From positions 1-64,000 of the forward strand of contig CAVTWT010000017.1 in NCBI GenBank assembly GCA_963738425.1: a stretch of DNA of 64,000 nucleotides, written 5' to 3'. The DNA comes from CADEEN01 sp963738425. GTDB taxonomy: Bacteria; Pseudomonadota; Gammaproteobacteria; Burkholderiales; Burkholderiaceae_C. The notes beneath the pieces were generated by a model. It did no database searches, had not been told where the DNA came from, and saw nothing but the letters and a program-made list of their open reading frames with translations. Below are positions 36,826 through 45,911 of this stretch, piece by piece. The first letter of the stretch is position 1; every line of letters starts with the position of its first letter. The position numbers and the translations under genes are program-made.

Positions 36826-37752
36826 TCAGCAGAGTTCGCTGCGTCGCGGCAGATCCGCGCCCCGCCGTGAGCAGGTGATCGCCGCGGCACGTGTCGCGAA
36901 GGCGAGCATGTCGGCCAATGACGCTGCGTCGAGTGCGGCCACGCCGTCGATCGAAAGGTGTCCATGCTCGGCCAGCCAGGTCAGCAGCGCCGCCTGGAAG
37001 GTGTCGCCGGCGCCGACGGTGTCGACCACGTTCACCGGCACCGGCGGCGCATGCGTCGACGCGCCTGCGCCGAACGCCAGCGAGCCTTCGCCGCCGCGGG
37101 TGATGACCACCAGGCGCGGCCCCTGGGCCAGCCAGGACGCTGCGAGTCCGTCGGGAGCCTGGCCGGGAAAGAGCAGGCCGATGTCTTCTTCGCTGACCTT
37201 CAGCAGGTGCGTGCGCGGCAGCATCCACGCCAGCGTGTCGCGCCAGCGTTGCAGCGACGGCTCGACGGTCAGGCGCACGTTGGGGTCGTAGGAGATCAGG
37301 GCGCGGCGGCACTCGCGCTCGATCAATGTGCGCTGCGTGGCGGCCACCGGCTCGACCACCATCGTGTACGAGCCGAAGTGCAGGGCGCGCGCCGCCACCG
37401 GCACGCGCAGCAGCACCGACGCATCGAGCTGGCGGTCGGCGCCGCGCTCGCCGTAGAAGTCGTAGGCCGGCACGCCGCGCGCATCGAGGCCGATGACGCA
37501 GATCGAGGTTGGCGCATCGGTGCGCTGCACGCACGAGGTGTCGATGCCCTCGTCGATCAGCGAGCGCATCAGGCGTTCGCCGAGAAAGCCGTTGCCCAAC
37601 GCGCCGCAGAAAGCCACCGGCTGCGCCAGCCGCGCCAGGCCCAGCGCCACGTTGTAGGGCGAGCCGCCGATGCGCGCATCGAGCTGGCTGCCGGTGGCGG
37701 TGGCGCCGGCGTCGAACACATCCATCAGCGCTTCGCCGCAGACCACGATCAT
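36826..37752 (-). CDS. PfkB-family carbohydrate kinase (fructokinase-like)
   Basis: A 308-residue kinase. The N-terminal ribokinase signature region is GGSPYNVALGLARLAQPVAF and the C-terminal catalytic motif is VVDTVGAGDTFQAALL, with the GAGD aspartate as base. It is divergent from frcBCA across a 164-base region holding the operator palindrome, so fructose phosphorylation after import is the natural role (equivalent to FrcK). The start at 37752 has AAGGAAG upstream. Confidence 0.88.
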   Translation of the reverse strand: MIVVCGEALMDVFDAGATATGSQLDARIGGSPYNVALGLARLAQPVAFCGALGNGFLGERLMRSLIDEGIDTSCVQRTDAPTSICVIGLDARGVPAYDFYGERGADRQLDASVLLRVPVAARALHFGSYTMVVEPVAATQRTLIERECRRALISYDPNVRLTVEPSLQRWRDTLAWMLPRTHLLKVSEEDIGLLFPGQAPDGLAASWLAQGPRLVVITRGGEGSLAFGAGASTHAPPVPVNVVDTVGAGDTFQAALLTWLAEHGHLSIDGVAALDAASLADMLAFATRAAAITCSRRGADLPRRSELC

Positions 37753-37821
37753 TTTTCTTCCTTTCTTGGCTTCAGGCGCAAGGGTGCCGGCAAGGGCTGT
37801 TGCCAGCCACCGGGTTTTCCA

Positions 37822-37846
37822 TTAATCAATCAACTTGATTTATTAA
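37822..37846. promoter_or_regulatory. Operator palindrome between kinase and frcBCA
   Basis: A 25-bp inverted repeat: arm TTAATCAATCA, spacer ACT, arm TGATTTATTAA, with 10 of 11 bases symmetric. It is very AT-rich in a GC-rich genome and centred in the divergent intergenic region, about 70 bases from each start codon. This is the expected position and form of a repressor operator, and the ROK-family gene at the end of the operon is the probable binder. A TTGATT inside the right part could serve as a -35 for frcB. Confidence 0.75.
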
Positions 37847-37916
37847 ACCACATCGCCGAAGATTCATTCACCGCGCCGATCGAGCCGGCCGTTCCAACCC
37901 CTGAAGGAGACACTCA

Positions 37917-38921
37917 ATGATGACGCGCTTTGCCCTGAACACCTTGGCCCTGGCCGCGGCGGTGACTGCCGCACCCGCACTGGCCCAGAGCCAGCCAGTG
38001 ATCGGCCTGATCACCAAGACCGAGTCCAACGCCTTCTTCGTCAAGATGAAAGAAGGCGCCGCCGAAGCGGCCAAGGCCAAGGGCGCCAAGCTGCTCACCG
38101 GCGCCGGCAAGACCGACGGCGACAACGCCGGCCAGGTGACGGCGATGGAGAACATGATCGCCGCCGGTGCCAAGACCATCCTCATCACGCCCAGCGACAG
38201 CAAGGCCATCATCCCGAGCATCAAGAAGGCGCGCGACAAGGGCGTGCTGGTGATCGCGCTCGACAGCCCGACCGACCCGACCGAAGGCACCGATGCGCTG
38301 TTCGCCACCGACAACTACAAGGCCGGCGTGCTGATCGGCCAATACGCCAAGGCCGCGCTGGCTGGCAAGCCGGCCAAGATCGTGACGCTCGATCTGTTCC
38401 CCGGCCACCCTGTGGGCGCACAACGTCATAACGGCTTCCTGAAGGGCATGGGCCTGGCGGCGCCGGATGCGAAGAGCAACGACCTCGGCAAGGATGCATC
38501 GGTGGCCTGCATGGCCGACAGCTTCGGCGACACGGCCAAAGGCCAGACCGGGATGGAGAACTGCCTGCAGAAGGCGCCCGATGTGAACGTGGTCTACACG
38601 ATCAATGAGCCCGCCGCGCTCGGCGCCTACAACGCGTTGAAGAAGGCCGGCAAGGACAAGAGCGTGATCATCGTCAGCGTCGATGGCGGCTGCGAAGGTG
38701 TGGCCAACGTCGGCAAGGGTGTCATCGCCGCGACCAGCCAACAGTACCCGCTGAAGATGGCGGCGATGGGCGTCGAGGCCGGCATCGAGTACGCCAAGAC
38801 CGGCAAGAAGCCCAGCGGCTACACCGATACCGGCGTGACGCTGATCGCCGGCAAGGCCGTGGCCGGCGTCGACAGCAAGGACGTCGCCACCGGCACGTCG
38901 CTGTGCTGGGGCAAGAAGTAA
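37917..38921 (+). CDS. frcB: Fructose ABC importer substrate-binding protein
   Basis: A 334-residue periplasmic binding protein of the ribose/fructose type (CUT2). The signal peptide ends ALAQS. The mature opening VIGLITKTESNAFFVKMKEGA and later LITPSDSKAIIPSIKKARDKGVLVIALDSPTDP closely follow the FrcB pattern of fructose receptors. It has AAGGAG seven bases before ATG 37917. Downstream are a single permease and a single short ATPase gene, the FrcBCA layout. Confidence 0.88.
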   Translation: MMTRFALNTLALAAAVTAAPALAQSQPVIGLITKTESNAFFVKMKEGAAEAAKAKGAKLLTGAGKTDGDNAGQVTAMENMIAAGAKTILITPSDSKAIIPSIKKARDKGVLVIALDSPTDPTEGTDALFATDNYKAGVLIGQYAKAALAGKPAKIVTLDLFPGHPVGAQRHNGFLKGMGLAAPDAKSNDLGKDASVACMADSFGDTAKGQTGMENCLQKAPDVNVVYTINEPAALGAYNALKKAGKDKSVIIVSVDGGCEGVANVGKGVIAATSQQYPLKMAAMGVEAGIEYAKTGKKPSGYTDTGVTLIAGKAVAGVDSKDVATGTSLCWGKK

Positions 38922-39008
38922 CCCGCCAGACGGCCTGTTCGTGAGAGAGCCACCGGGGCAGCGCCGCCCCGGTACGCCGCCGCATCTCCCCACTGAAAGC
39001 AAGACCCG

Positions 39009-39977
39009 ATGAACACCGCCACCTTGAAACCGCCGGTCAGCATCCCGTGGGGCCAGCTCGGGCCCTTCATTGCGCTGCTGATCGCCTGCATCTTCTTCGC
39101 CTTCACGACCGAGCGCTTCTTCAGCGGCGAGAACCTGTCGCTGATCCTGCAGCAGGTGGCGGTCGTCGGTGTCATCGCCATCGGCCAGACGCTGATCATC
39201 CTCACCGCCGGTATCGACTTGTCGTGCGGCATGATCATGGCGCTGGGCAGCATCGTCATGACCAAGTTCGCGGTCGAGCTAGGCGTGCCGACACCGCTGG
39301 CGATCCTGTGCGGCATCGCCGTGACCGCGCTGTTCGGCCTGCTCAACGGCTTGCTGGTGACGCGCCTGAAACTGCCGCCGTTCATCGTCACGCTCGGCAC
39401 CTTCAACATCGCCTTCGCGATCACGCAGCTGTACTCGAACGCGCAGACGGTGACCGACCTGCCGCCGATGATGACCTGGCTGGGCAACACCTTTGCACTC
39501 GGCGGCACCAGCGTCACCTTCGGCGTGGTGCTGATGATCCTGCTCTACCTGGGCATGTGGTTCTGGCTGCGAGAGACCGGCGCCGGTCGTCATGTCTACG
39601 CTGTCGGCAACAGCCCGGAGGCGACGCGGCTGGTCGGCATCCCGACGGAGCGCGTCATGCTCGGCGTCTACGTGCTCGCCGGCGTGTTCTACGGCATCGC
39701 GTCGCTGCTGTCGGTGGCACGCACCGGCGTCGGCGATCCCAACGCCGGCCAGACCGAAGCGCTCGACGCCATCACCGCCGTCGTCCTCGGCGGCACCAGC
39801 CTGTTCGGCGGCCGCGGCGTGATCCTCGGCACGTTGATCGGCGCCGTCGTCGTCGGCGTGCTGCGCAACGGCTTGACGCTGATGGGCGTGTCGTCGGTGT
39901 ACCAGGTGCTGGTCACCGGCATCCTCGTCATCCTGGCGGTGACGGTCGATCAACTGTCGCGAAAGGGTGCGCGATGA
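39009..39977 (+). CDS. frcC: Fructose ABC importer permease
   Basis: A 322-residue CUT2-type permease (RbsC/FrcC family) with about eight to ten membrane segments. Landmarks are LSLILQQVAVVGVIAIGQTLIILTAGIDLS, FIVTLGTFNIAFA, YAVGNSPEATRLVGI and TAVVLGGTSLFGGRGVILGTLIGA. The stop overlaps the frcA start (ATGA). About 85 bases separate it from frcB. Confidence 0.9.
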   Translation: MNTATLKPPVSIPWGQLGPFIALLIACIFFAFTTERFFSGENLSLILQQVAVVGVIAIGQTLIILTAGIDLSCGMIMALGSIVMTKFAVELGVPTPLAILCGIAVTALFGLLNGLLVTRLKLPPFIVTLGTFNIAFAITQLYSNAQTVTDLPPMMTWLGNTFALGGTSVTFGVVLMILLYLGMWFWLRETGAGRHVYAVGNSPEATRLVGIPTERVMLGVYVLAGVFYGIASLLSVARTGVGDPNAGQTEALDAITAVVLGGTSLFGGRGVILGTLIGAVVVGVLRNGLTLMGVSSVYQVLVTGILVILAVTVDQLSRKGAR

Positions 39978-40762
39978 ACTCGCCTCAGATCGTGATGAAG
40001 GCCAAGGGCCTTGTGAAGCGCTACGGCCAGGTCACCGCGCTCGACGGCGCCGACTTCGAACTGCGTGCCGGCGAAATCCTCGCCGTCATCGGCGACAACG
40101 GCGCCGGCAAGTCGAGCCTGATCAAGTGCCTGTCGGGGGCGACGATTCCCGATGAAGGCACGATCGAACTCGACGGCCAGCCGATTCACTTCAAGAGCCC
40201 GATCGACGCGCGCCGTGTCGGCATCGAAACGGTCTATCAAGACCTCGCGGTCGCACCGGCGATGACGATCGCCGAGAACCTCTTCCTCGGGCGAGAACTG
40301 CGGCGCGAAGGATTTCTCGGCAACGTGCTGCGCATGCTCGACAAGAAGAAGATGCTCGAGCTGGCCGTGCAGCGCATGTCGGAGCTGAAAGTCGGCATCC
40401 GCTCGATGACACAGGCGGTTGAAACGCTCTCCGGTGGCCAGCGCCAATGCGTCGCCGTGGCGCGCGCGGCGGCATTTGCAGAGCACGTCGTCATCCTCGA
40501 CGAGCCGACGGCCGCACTCGGCGTCAAGGAAGGCAACATGGTCCTGGAGCTGATCCGCCGCGTGCGCGACAAGGGCCTGCCGGTGATCCTGATTTCGCAC
40601 AACATGCCGCACGTGTTCGAGATCGCCGACCGCATCCACGTTGCGCGTCTCGGCAAACGCGGCGCGGTGCTGAACCCGAAGAAGATCAGCATGAGCGACA
40701 CGGTGGCGGTGATGACGGGTGCGATGCCGCCAGAGAAGATTCCGGCCGAATGTCTTGCATAG
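39974..40762 (+). CDS. frcA: Fructose ABC importer ATPase
   Basis: A 262-residue single-domain ATPase. Walker A GDNGAGKSS, signature LSGGQRQCVAVARA, Walker B VVILDEPTAALG, and H-loop ILISHNM. Most CUT2 importers use a double-length ATPase such as RbsA; a half-size protein is characteristic of FrcA. The glutamine in VYQDLAVAPAMT is the Q-loop. It overlaps frcC by four bases and precedes the repressor gene by seven. Confidence 0.9.
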   Translation: MNSPQIVMKAKGLVKRYGQVTALDGADFELRAGEILAVIGDNGAGKSSLIKCLSGATIPDEGTIELDGQPIHFKSPIDARRVGIETVYQDLAVAPAMTIAENLFLGRELRREGFLGNVLRMLDKKKMLELAVQRMSELKVGIRSMTQAVETLSGGQRQCVAVARAAAFAEHVVILDEPTAALGVKEGNMVLELIRRVRDKGLPVILISHNMPHVFEIADRIHVARLGKRGAVLNPKKISMSDTVAVMTGAMPPEKIPAECLA

Positions 40763-40769
40763 GCCCGGC

Positions 40770-41990
40770 GTGAACGCTCGCGACACACAGGCACCGGCGC
40801 ACACGCCGCCGCGCGGCTCCAGCCAGGGCGGCGTGCGCCAGTACAACGAGCGCGTCGTGCTCGAAGCGGTGCGTCTGCACGGCGCTTTGCCGGCGGCCGA
40901 CATCGCGCGCCAGACGCAGCTCACGGCGCAGACGGTGAGCATGATCGCCAAGCGCCTGCTCGACGATGGCCTGCTCATCAAAGGTGCGCCGCAGCGCGGC
41001 AAGGTCGGCCAGCCGTCGGTGCCGCTGTCGCTCAACCCGGACGGCGCGTTCGCTATCGGCATCAAGGTTGGCCGGCGCAGCCTCGACACGCTGCTGGTGG
41101 ACTTCACCGGCACGCGCCGCCAGCGCTACACGCTCGACTACCGCCATGCCGACCCCGACGAGGTGCTCGCCGAAATCTCGCAGCGCTTCAAGGACATCCG
41201 GCGAAAGTTGACCCCCGAACAGCGCGAGCGCGTGCAGGGCGTTGGCATCGCCGCGCCGTTGTCGATGGGCGGCTGGCAGCAACTGCTCGGCGTGCCCGCG
41301 CGCAGCGCCGACAAGTGGCAGCGCATCGACCTCGTCGCCGAAGTCGCGTCACGCACCGAGCTGCCGGTGACGCTGGTCAAGGACACGGCCGCGGCCTGCG
41401 TGGCCGAACTCGTGGCCGGCCGCGGCCGCGGCATCAAGAGTTTCTTGTACGTCTTCGTCAACACCTTCATCGGTGGGGGCCTCGTCCTTGATGGCCACCT
41501 GCGTGCCGGCCTGTCGGGCAACGCCGGTGCGATCGGCTCGTTGCCGCTGTGGCTGGCCAAGACGGAGCGCGACAACCCGCCGGCGCAACTGCTGTCGGTG
41601 GCGTCGCTGTTCAACCTCGAGCAGTTCTACAGCGCCGCCGGTGTCGACGTGACCGCCGCCAATGATGAGCGCGCACTGCAAGTGCCGTGGCGCAAACACA
41701 CCTCGCGCTGGTTGGCCGAAGCGTCGGCGGCGATCGCGCAAGCCATCAACTGCGCCGCTTGCTTGCTCGACCTGGAAGGCGTGATCCTCGACGGCTCGTT
41801 CGCGCGCGAACTGCAGTCCGCGCTGATCGACGAGACCGAGGTCGCACTCGCGCGCTACAGCTGGGAAGGTGTGTCACGCCCGCTGCTTCTGGCCGGCAGC
41901 ATCGGTTCCGACGCGCGCGCGCTCGGCGGCGCGTTGCTGCCGCTGTACGCCAACTTCACGCCGGACCGGGAGTTGTTCTTGAAGGTGTAG
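40770..41990 (+). CDS. ROK-family transcriptional repressor
   Basis: A 406-residue ROK regulator. A winged helix-turn-helix (LEAVRLHGALPAADIARQTQLTAQTVSMIAKRLLDDGLL) is followed by a ROK sugar-kinase-like domain with VGIAAPLSMGG and LYVFVNTFIGGGLVLDGHLRAG. The zinc-ligand CxCGxxGC motif of ROK kinases is not evident, fitting a regulator. Translation probably starts at GTG 40770. As the last gene of the fructose operon it is the likely ligand of the palindrome at 37822-37846 (FrcR-like autoregulation). A related C-terminal fragment lies at 49053-49201. Confidence 0.82.
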   Translation: MNARDTQAPAHTPPRGSSQGGVRQYNERVVLEAVRLHGALPAADIARQTQLTAQTVSMIAKRLLDDGLLIKGAPQRGKVGQPSVPLSLNPDGAFAIGIKVGRRSLDTLLVDFTGTRRQRYTLDYRHADPDEVLAEISQRFKDIRRKLTPEQRERVQGVGIAAPLSMGGWQQLLGVPARSADKWQRIDLVAEVASRTELPVTLVKDTAAACVAELVAGRGRGIKSFLYVFVNTFIGGGLVLDGHLRAGLSGNAGAIGSLPLWLAKTERDNPPAQLLSVASLFNLEQFYSAAGVDVTAANDERALQVPWRKHTSRWLAEASAAIAQAINCAACLLDLEGVILDGSFARELQSALIDETEVALARYSWEGVSRPLLLAGSIGSDARALGGALLPLYANFTPDRELFLKV

Positions 41991-42003
41991 GGCGGCGTGT
42001 CGC

Positions 42004-42480
42004 TCAGGCGGTGTCCAAGCCCGTCAACTCGCCCGAGTCAAGCTGAGCCAGCAGGTGCCCGAGCGCTTGGGCGTGCTTTGGATCGCTGGCGTTGTCCTGC
42101 GCATCCAGCAGCACTTCGCGGATGTGGTCGCCGGTCACGAGTTCCATGTCCCAGTCGGGGAACAGGCGCTCGCGCACCTCCTCCACTTCGCTCAGCTCGA
42201 TGATGTTCTCGTGGCGGCGGTCGCCGCGCAGCATTGACATCAGCGCGGTGACGTTGTCGCGCGGGCCTTCGAGCCACTGAAAGAAGATGCCGCTGCCGAA
42301 CACGAGCATGCCAGTGATGCCATGTTGAGCGTTGAAGCGACGCGCGGTGGCGATGATGCGCTGCACCTCCGCATCGTCCACGCCGGCGGTGGCGCGGCTG
42401 CAATAGACCACGTTGTAAAGCGACGGGACGAAGTGGCCAAACCCCGGTTCGTCGCCTCGAGAATGGTGAAGTGCGCTCAT
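42004..42480 (-). CDS. BLUF-domain blue-light photoreceptor
   Basis: A 158-residue protein, essentially a stand-alone BLUF domain. The flavin-contacting tyrosine is in LYNVVYCSRA, the asparagine in ARRFNAQHGITGMLVF, and the key glutamine in GIFFQWLEGP. These three residues make up the light-sensing hydrogen-bond network. No output domain is attached, so it must signal through a partner. The start at 42480 follows CCC-TTCCC; the frame stays open further upstream without family similarity. Confidence 0.9.
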   Translation of the reverse strand: MSALHHSRGDEPGFGHFVPSLYNVVYCSRATAGVDDAEVQRIIATARRFNAQHGITGMLVFGSGIFFQWLEGPRDNVTALMSMLRGDRRHENIIELSEVEEVRERLFPDWDMELVTGDHIREVLLDAQDNASDPKHAQALGHLLAQLDSGELTGLDTA

Positions 42481-42570
42481 GGGAAGGGGCCTCGGCCGGT
42501 AGCACGCAACGCGGACCGGCGTGTATTGCGTGAGCGGCCGAGCATAGTGCAGGGCCGACAGCATGCGTTC

Positions 42571-43254
42571 CTAACGACCTCGCATTCGCGATGGCGCGAA
42601 GGCACTGGTGCCGAGCCAGTGCCACAGCCGCTGTGCGTCGCGCTGACCGCCGTGAACCCGCACATCGCCCGACGCGAGGGCCTGCGCGGACGTGAGGTCG
42701 CCGCTCCAGACTTCGGTCAACGCCCGTAGCGACGCATCGACGACGAGCGTCAGCTCGCGTCCGGGATCGTCGCGGCACAGGTTGACGACGCCGTCTTCCA
42801 CCACCAGCCACCAGGCGCGCTCGCCTTCGTGTGCGTCATGTAGCTGGAACTGAATCACCACCGGATGCGGCGGGCACTCGTCGACGCGCACGAAGCGCCG
42901 GATGTCCCACATCAGCAGCCCGGCGTCGAGTTCATCGTCACGCAGGCGGCTGCCGATCCACTTCGAACCCCAGTGGCCGAGCGCCATGACGATCGGCCGC
43001 AACTCTTCGCCGGCCTCGGTCAGGCCGTACTCCCAGACCTTGCCGACCGCCGTGCGTTGGATCACGCCCGCGGCTTCGAGCGTCTGCAGGCGTTGCGAAA
43101 GCAGGCTGGTGGACATGCGCGGCACGCCGCGGTGCAGGTCGTTGAAGCGCCGGCTGCCGCACAACAACTCGCGCACGACCAGCGGCGTCCAACGCTCGCA
43201 CAGAACCTCGGCCGCCCGGGCGACGGTGCAAAACTGCCCGTAGCTGCTTTCCAT
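42571..43254 (-). CDS. HxlR-family transcriptional regulator with C-terminal SCP2-like domain
   Basis: A 227-residue regulator. The winged-helix HxlR domain (about 1-100) opens YGQFCTVARAAEVLCERWTPLVVRELL, with the redox-type cysteine and the conserved RFNDLHRGVPRMSTSLLSQRL and GVIQRTAVGKVWEYGLTEAG blocks. The C-terminal half resembles a sterol-carrier-like ligand domain seen in a subset of HxlR proteins. It lies between BLUF and a FAD oxidase gene on the same strand, and probably controls the latter. Confidence 0.82.
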   Translation of the reverse strand: MESSYGQFCTVARAAEVLCERWTPLVVRELLCGSRRFNDLHRGVPRMSTSLLSQRLQTLEAAGVIQRTAVGKVWEYGLTEAGEELRPIVMALGHWGSKWIGSRLRDDELDAGLLMWDIRRFVRVDECPPHPVVIQFQLHDAHEGERAWWLVVEDGVVNLCRDDPGRELTLVVDASLRALTEVWSGDLTSAQALASGDVRVHGGQRDAQRLWHWLGTSAFAPSRMRGR

Positions 43255-43318
43255 GCGCTGTTCCCCAGAATCGATGCAGGGGATTCTGGACTGATCAGCG
43301 GACGCATGTGCAAACCCC

Positions 43319-44740
43319 TCAGCCGAGCACGCTCTTGGTGTGGCAGAAGACGTTGTCGGGGTCGTAGCGGCGCTTCAAAGCCGCCAGCCTTTGCAGGATC
43401 GGCGCGCCGTAGGCCGCTTCGATGCGCTCGGCGCCGTCGTCGGCGTTGAGGAAGTTGACGTAGGTGCCGCCGGTGGAGCAGGGGCGGGTGGCCTCGAAGC
43501 AGTCGCGCGCCCAGAGGATGTTGGCCGCGTCGTCTTCGGCGTGATCCCACGAGCCGGTGATGTTGAGTACGTAGGCGGCATCGCGGTTGCCGGCGGGGCA
43601 ATGGTCGGCCGGCAGATCGTTCAATGCGCCGCCGATCTGGAACATCAGGATCGCCGAGTGCGGCGACTGAAAGCGCCGCGCATGATCGATGGCGACGTCA
43701 ATCAAACGCGCGTCGATGCGCGGCAGGTAATGCGACTTCCAGTAGTAGCGGCGGCCCTTGGGCTGCGTCGCGTCGAGCAGGCTTTGCATCTGCGTGTAGG
43801 GGCGGCGCGTGACGATGTCGGCCACCGGTTTGCCGACGGCGCGCAGCCGGGCAAGCCAGGCCTCGCCTTGCTCCACTGAGCCGGTGTGGCAGACGAAGAT
43901 GGCGACGATCGGCTGGCCGTGCATGGCCTTGGGCAGCCACGGCGCCGGCGGCGCAGTGCGCAGGACGGCAACGCTGGTCAGCTCGCGCGGCGCCTCGGCG
44001 CTGAGCGCGGCGAAGGCTTCGAGCACCTGCTTGCTCTCGTCGGCGCTCCAGGCAATGGCGCCACCCAGGATCTCCGGGCCGACGGCATGCAGCCGGTATT
44101 CGAACGAGGTGACGATGCCGAAGTTGCCGCTGCCGCCGCGCAGCGCCCAGAACAGATCGGCGTTCTCGTCGGCCGACGCGCGCACGACCCGGCCCTCGGC
44201 GGTGACGACGTCCATCGAGATCACGTTGTCGCAGGTCCAGCCGTGGCGGCGCGTCAGGTAGCCGAAGCCGCCGCCGACGGTGAGGCCTGCGATGCCGGTA
44301 GCAGAGACGAAACCGAGCACAGCCGCCAGGCCGTGCAACTGCGTCTCGCGGTCCACGTCGGCCAGCGTGCAGCCGGCCTGCGCGCGGCAGACGCGCTCTG
44401 CCGCATCGACCCAGACGCCGCGCAGCAGCGACAGGTCGATCATCAGCCCGCCGTCGCAGACCGCCAGGCCGGCGATGTTGTGGCCGCCGCCGCGCACCGA
44501 GCTGACGATGCGGTGCTCGCGCGCAAACTGCACCGCACGCACGACATCGACGGTGCCGCTGCAGCGTGCGATCAATGCGGGCCGGCGATCGATCATCGCG
44601 TTCCAGACTTGGCGAACCTCGTCGTAGGACGGGTCGTCGGCCGCTAGTACAGCGCCCCGGAATGTCGCCTTGAAGGCCTGCAGCGCTTCAGCCGAAATCT
44701 CGACGCTCGTGCCGTCGATGCGCTTGAACTGGACTGTCAT
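43319..44740 (-). CDS. FAD-binding oxidoreductase, berberine-bridge-enzyme-like
   Basis: A 473-residue PCMH-type flavoprotein. The FAD-binding block VRGGGHNIAGLAVCDGG contains the histidine used for covalent flavin attachment. ATGIAGLTVGGGFGYLTRRHG and LFWALRGGSGNFGIVTSF follow, and the C-terminal berberine-bridge motif is YVNFLNADDG. No secretion signal is seen. ATG 44740 has GGGAG seven bases upstream. The HxlR gene begins 65 bases downstream of its stop, suggesting an autoregulated pair that oxidises an unknown alcohol, sugar or aromatic. Confidence 0.85.
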   Translation of the reverse strand: MTVQFKRIDGTSVEISAEALQAFKATFRGAVLAADDPSYDEVRQVWNAMIDRRPALIARCSGTVDVVRAVQFAREHRIVSSVRGGGHNIAGLAVCDGGLMIDLSLLRGVWVDAAERVCRAQAGCTLADVDRETQLHGLAAVLGFVSATGIAGLTVGGGFGYLTRRHGWTCDNVISMDVVTAEGRVVRASADENADLFWALRGGSGNFGIVTSFEYRLHAVGPEILGGAIAWSADESKQVLEAFAALSAEAPRELTSVAVLRTAPPAPWLPKAMHGQPIVAIFVCHTGSVEQGEAWLARLRAVGKPVADIVTRRPYTQMQSLLDATQPKGRRYYWKSHYLPRIDARLIDVAIDHARRFQSPHSAILMFQIGGALNDLPADHCPAGNRDAAYVLNITGSWDHAEDDAANILWARDCFEATRPCSTGGTYVNFLNADDGAERIEAAYGAPILQRLAALKRRYDPDNVFCHTKSVLG

Positions 44741-44869
44741 GCTCAACTCCCTGCAGGTCGAATGAAGAAGCGCGCAGCTTGCTTGCGTTCGAGCGAGGCA
44801 GCCAGTCCAGAATCTGAAGCGTCGGCAGGGGACCCCTAGGTTGTCCCTGACCTGCGAGCGCGCTGCGCC

Positions 44870-45841
44870 TCACTCCGGCCTGAAGCCCGCGTCCTTCAAC
44901 AACTCGGCGCCTTCCTTGACCTCGGCCGCGACGTAGGCCTTGAACTGCGCGGCCGTTTCCGTGACCGGCTCGATGCCGAGCGCGGTCAGCGCGCCGGACT
45001 TGGCCAGTTCTGCAGTCGCGGTGTTGATCGCGGCATTGAGTGCAGCAACACGGTCGGCCGGCGTGTCGCGCGGCGCCCAGACGCCGTACCAGGACTCGAA
45101 CGCGAAGGTCGGCAGGCCGCTTTCCTTGAAGGTCGGCACATCGGGCATCAGGCTGCTGCGCTTGGACGATGTGATCGCGATTGGCTTGACCTTGCCCGAT
45201 TTGGCCATCTGCATCAGCGAGATCATCGAGTCGAGCATCACGTCGGTGTGCCCGCCGGCCACGTCCATCAGCGCCGGCTGCGTGCCCTTGTACGGCACCA
45301 GCGACAGCTTCACATCGGCCTGCTTGGCCATCAGCAACGTGGCCAGGTGGCTCGGCGCGCCGGCCGCCGGAATGCCGGCGGTCCACTTGTCGGGCTCTTT
45401 CTTGATCGCGGCGAGGATGTCGGCCAGCTTGCTCTGCGGCTTGGCCGGCGCGGCCACCAGCATCAGCGGCGCGGTGCCGGTGCGAGCCACCGGCGCGAAG
45501 TCGGTCTGCGGGTCGTAGGGCGGCGCGCTCAGCACCTGCTTGGCCAGCACGTGCGTGGCCGCCGAGAACAGCAACGTGTGGCCGTCGGCCGGCGAGGTCT
45601 GCACCGCCTTGCCGCCGATGGTGCCGCTGCCACCGGCCTTGTTCTCGACGATCACGGTGATGCCGAGTTGCTTCTGCAATTGCGTGCCGAGCAAGCGCGC
45701 CGCTGCATCGACGCCGCCGCCGGCGGCGAAGGGCACGATGATCTTGAGCGGCTTGTCGCGCTCGGGGAAATTGGCCTGCGCCAGGACGGGCAGGCTCGCC
45801 GACAGCGCCATGGCGGCCAGTAGCTTGATCCTGAGTCTCAT
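44870..45841 (-). CDS. Bug-family (TctC-like) periplasmic binding protein
   Basis: A 323-residue Bug receptor. The signal peptide is LLAAMALSASLPVLAQA. Motifs include LKIIVPFAAGGGVDAAARLLG, VIVENKAGGSGTIGGKAVQTSPADG and PYKGTQPALMDVAGGHTD. It is downstream of a DapA-like gene with a large hairpin in between, so it probably captures the substrate or a precursor of that aldolase pathway. Confidence 0.9.
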   Translation of the reverse strand: MRLRIKLLAAMALSASLPVLAQANFPERDKPLKIIVPFAAGGGVDAAARLLGTQLQKQLGITVIVENKAGGSGTIGGKAVQTSPADGHTLLFSAATHVLAKQVLSAPPYDPQTDFAPVARTGTAPLMLVAAPAKPQSKLADILAAIKKEPDKWTAGIPAAGAPSHLATLLMAKQADVKLSLVPYKGTQPALMDVAGGHTDVMLDSMISLMQMAKSGKVKPIAITSSKRSSLMPDVPTFKESGLPTFAFESWYGVWAPRDTPADRVAALNAAINTATAELAKSGALTALGIEPVTETAAQFKAYVAAEVKEGAELLKDAGFRPE

Positions 45842-45867
45842 CTTGTCTCCTCGGAACGGAAGTGGGC

Positions 45868-45896
45868 GCGGGGAAGAAGCTGAGCTTCTTCCCCGC
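45868..45896 (-). terminator. Intercistronic hairpin between DapA-like and Bug genes
   Basis: A perfect 13-bp stem (GCGGGGAAGAAGC / GCTTCTTCCCCGC) with a TGA loop between the DapA-like stop (45912) and Bug start (45841). There is no T-run on either side, so it may attenuate or stabilise transcripts rather than fully terminate. Confidence 0.6.
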
Positions 45897-45911
45897 TGTA
45901 GCGTGTGGGTC

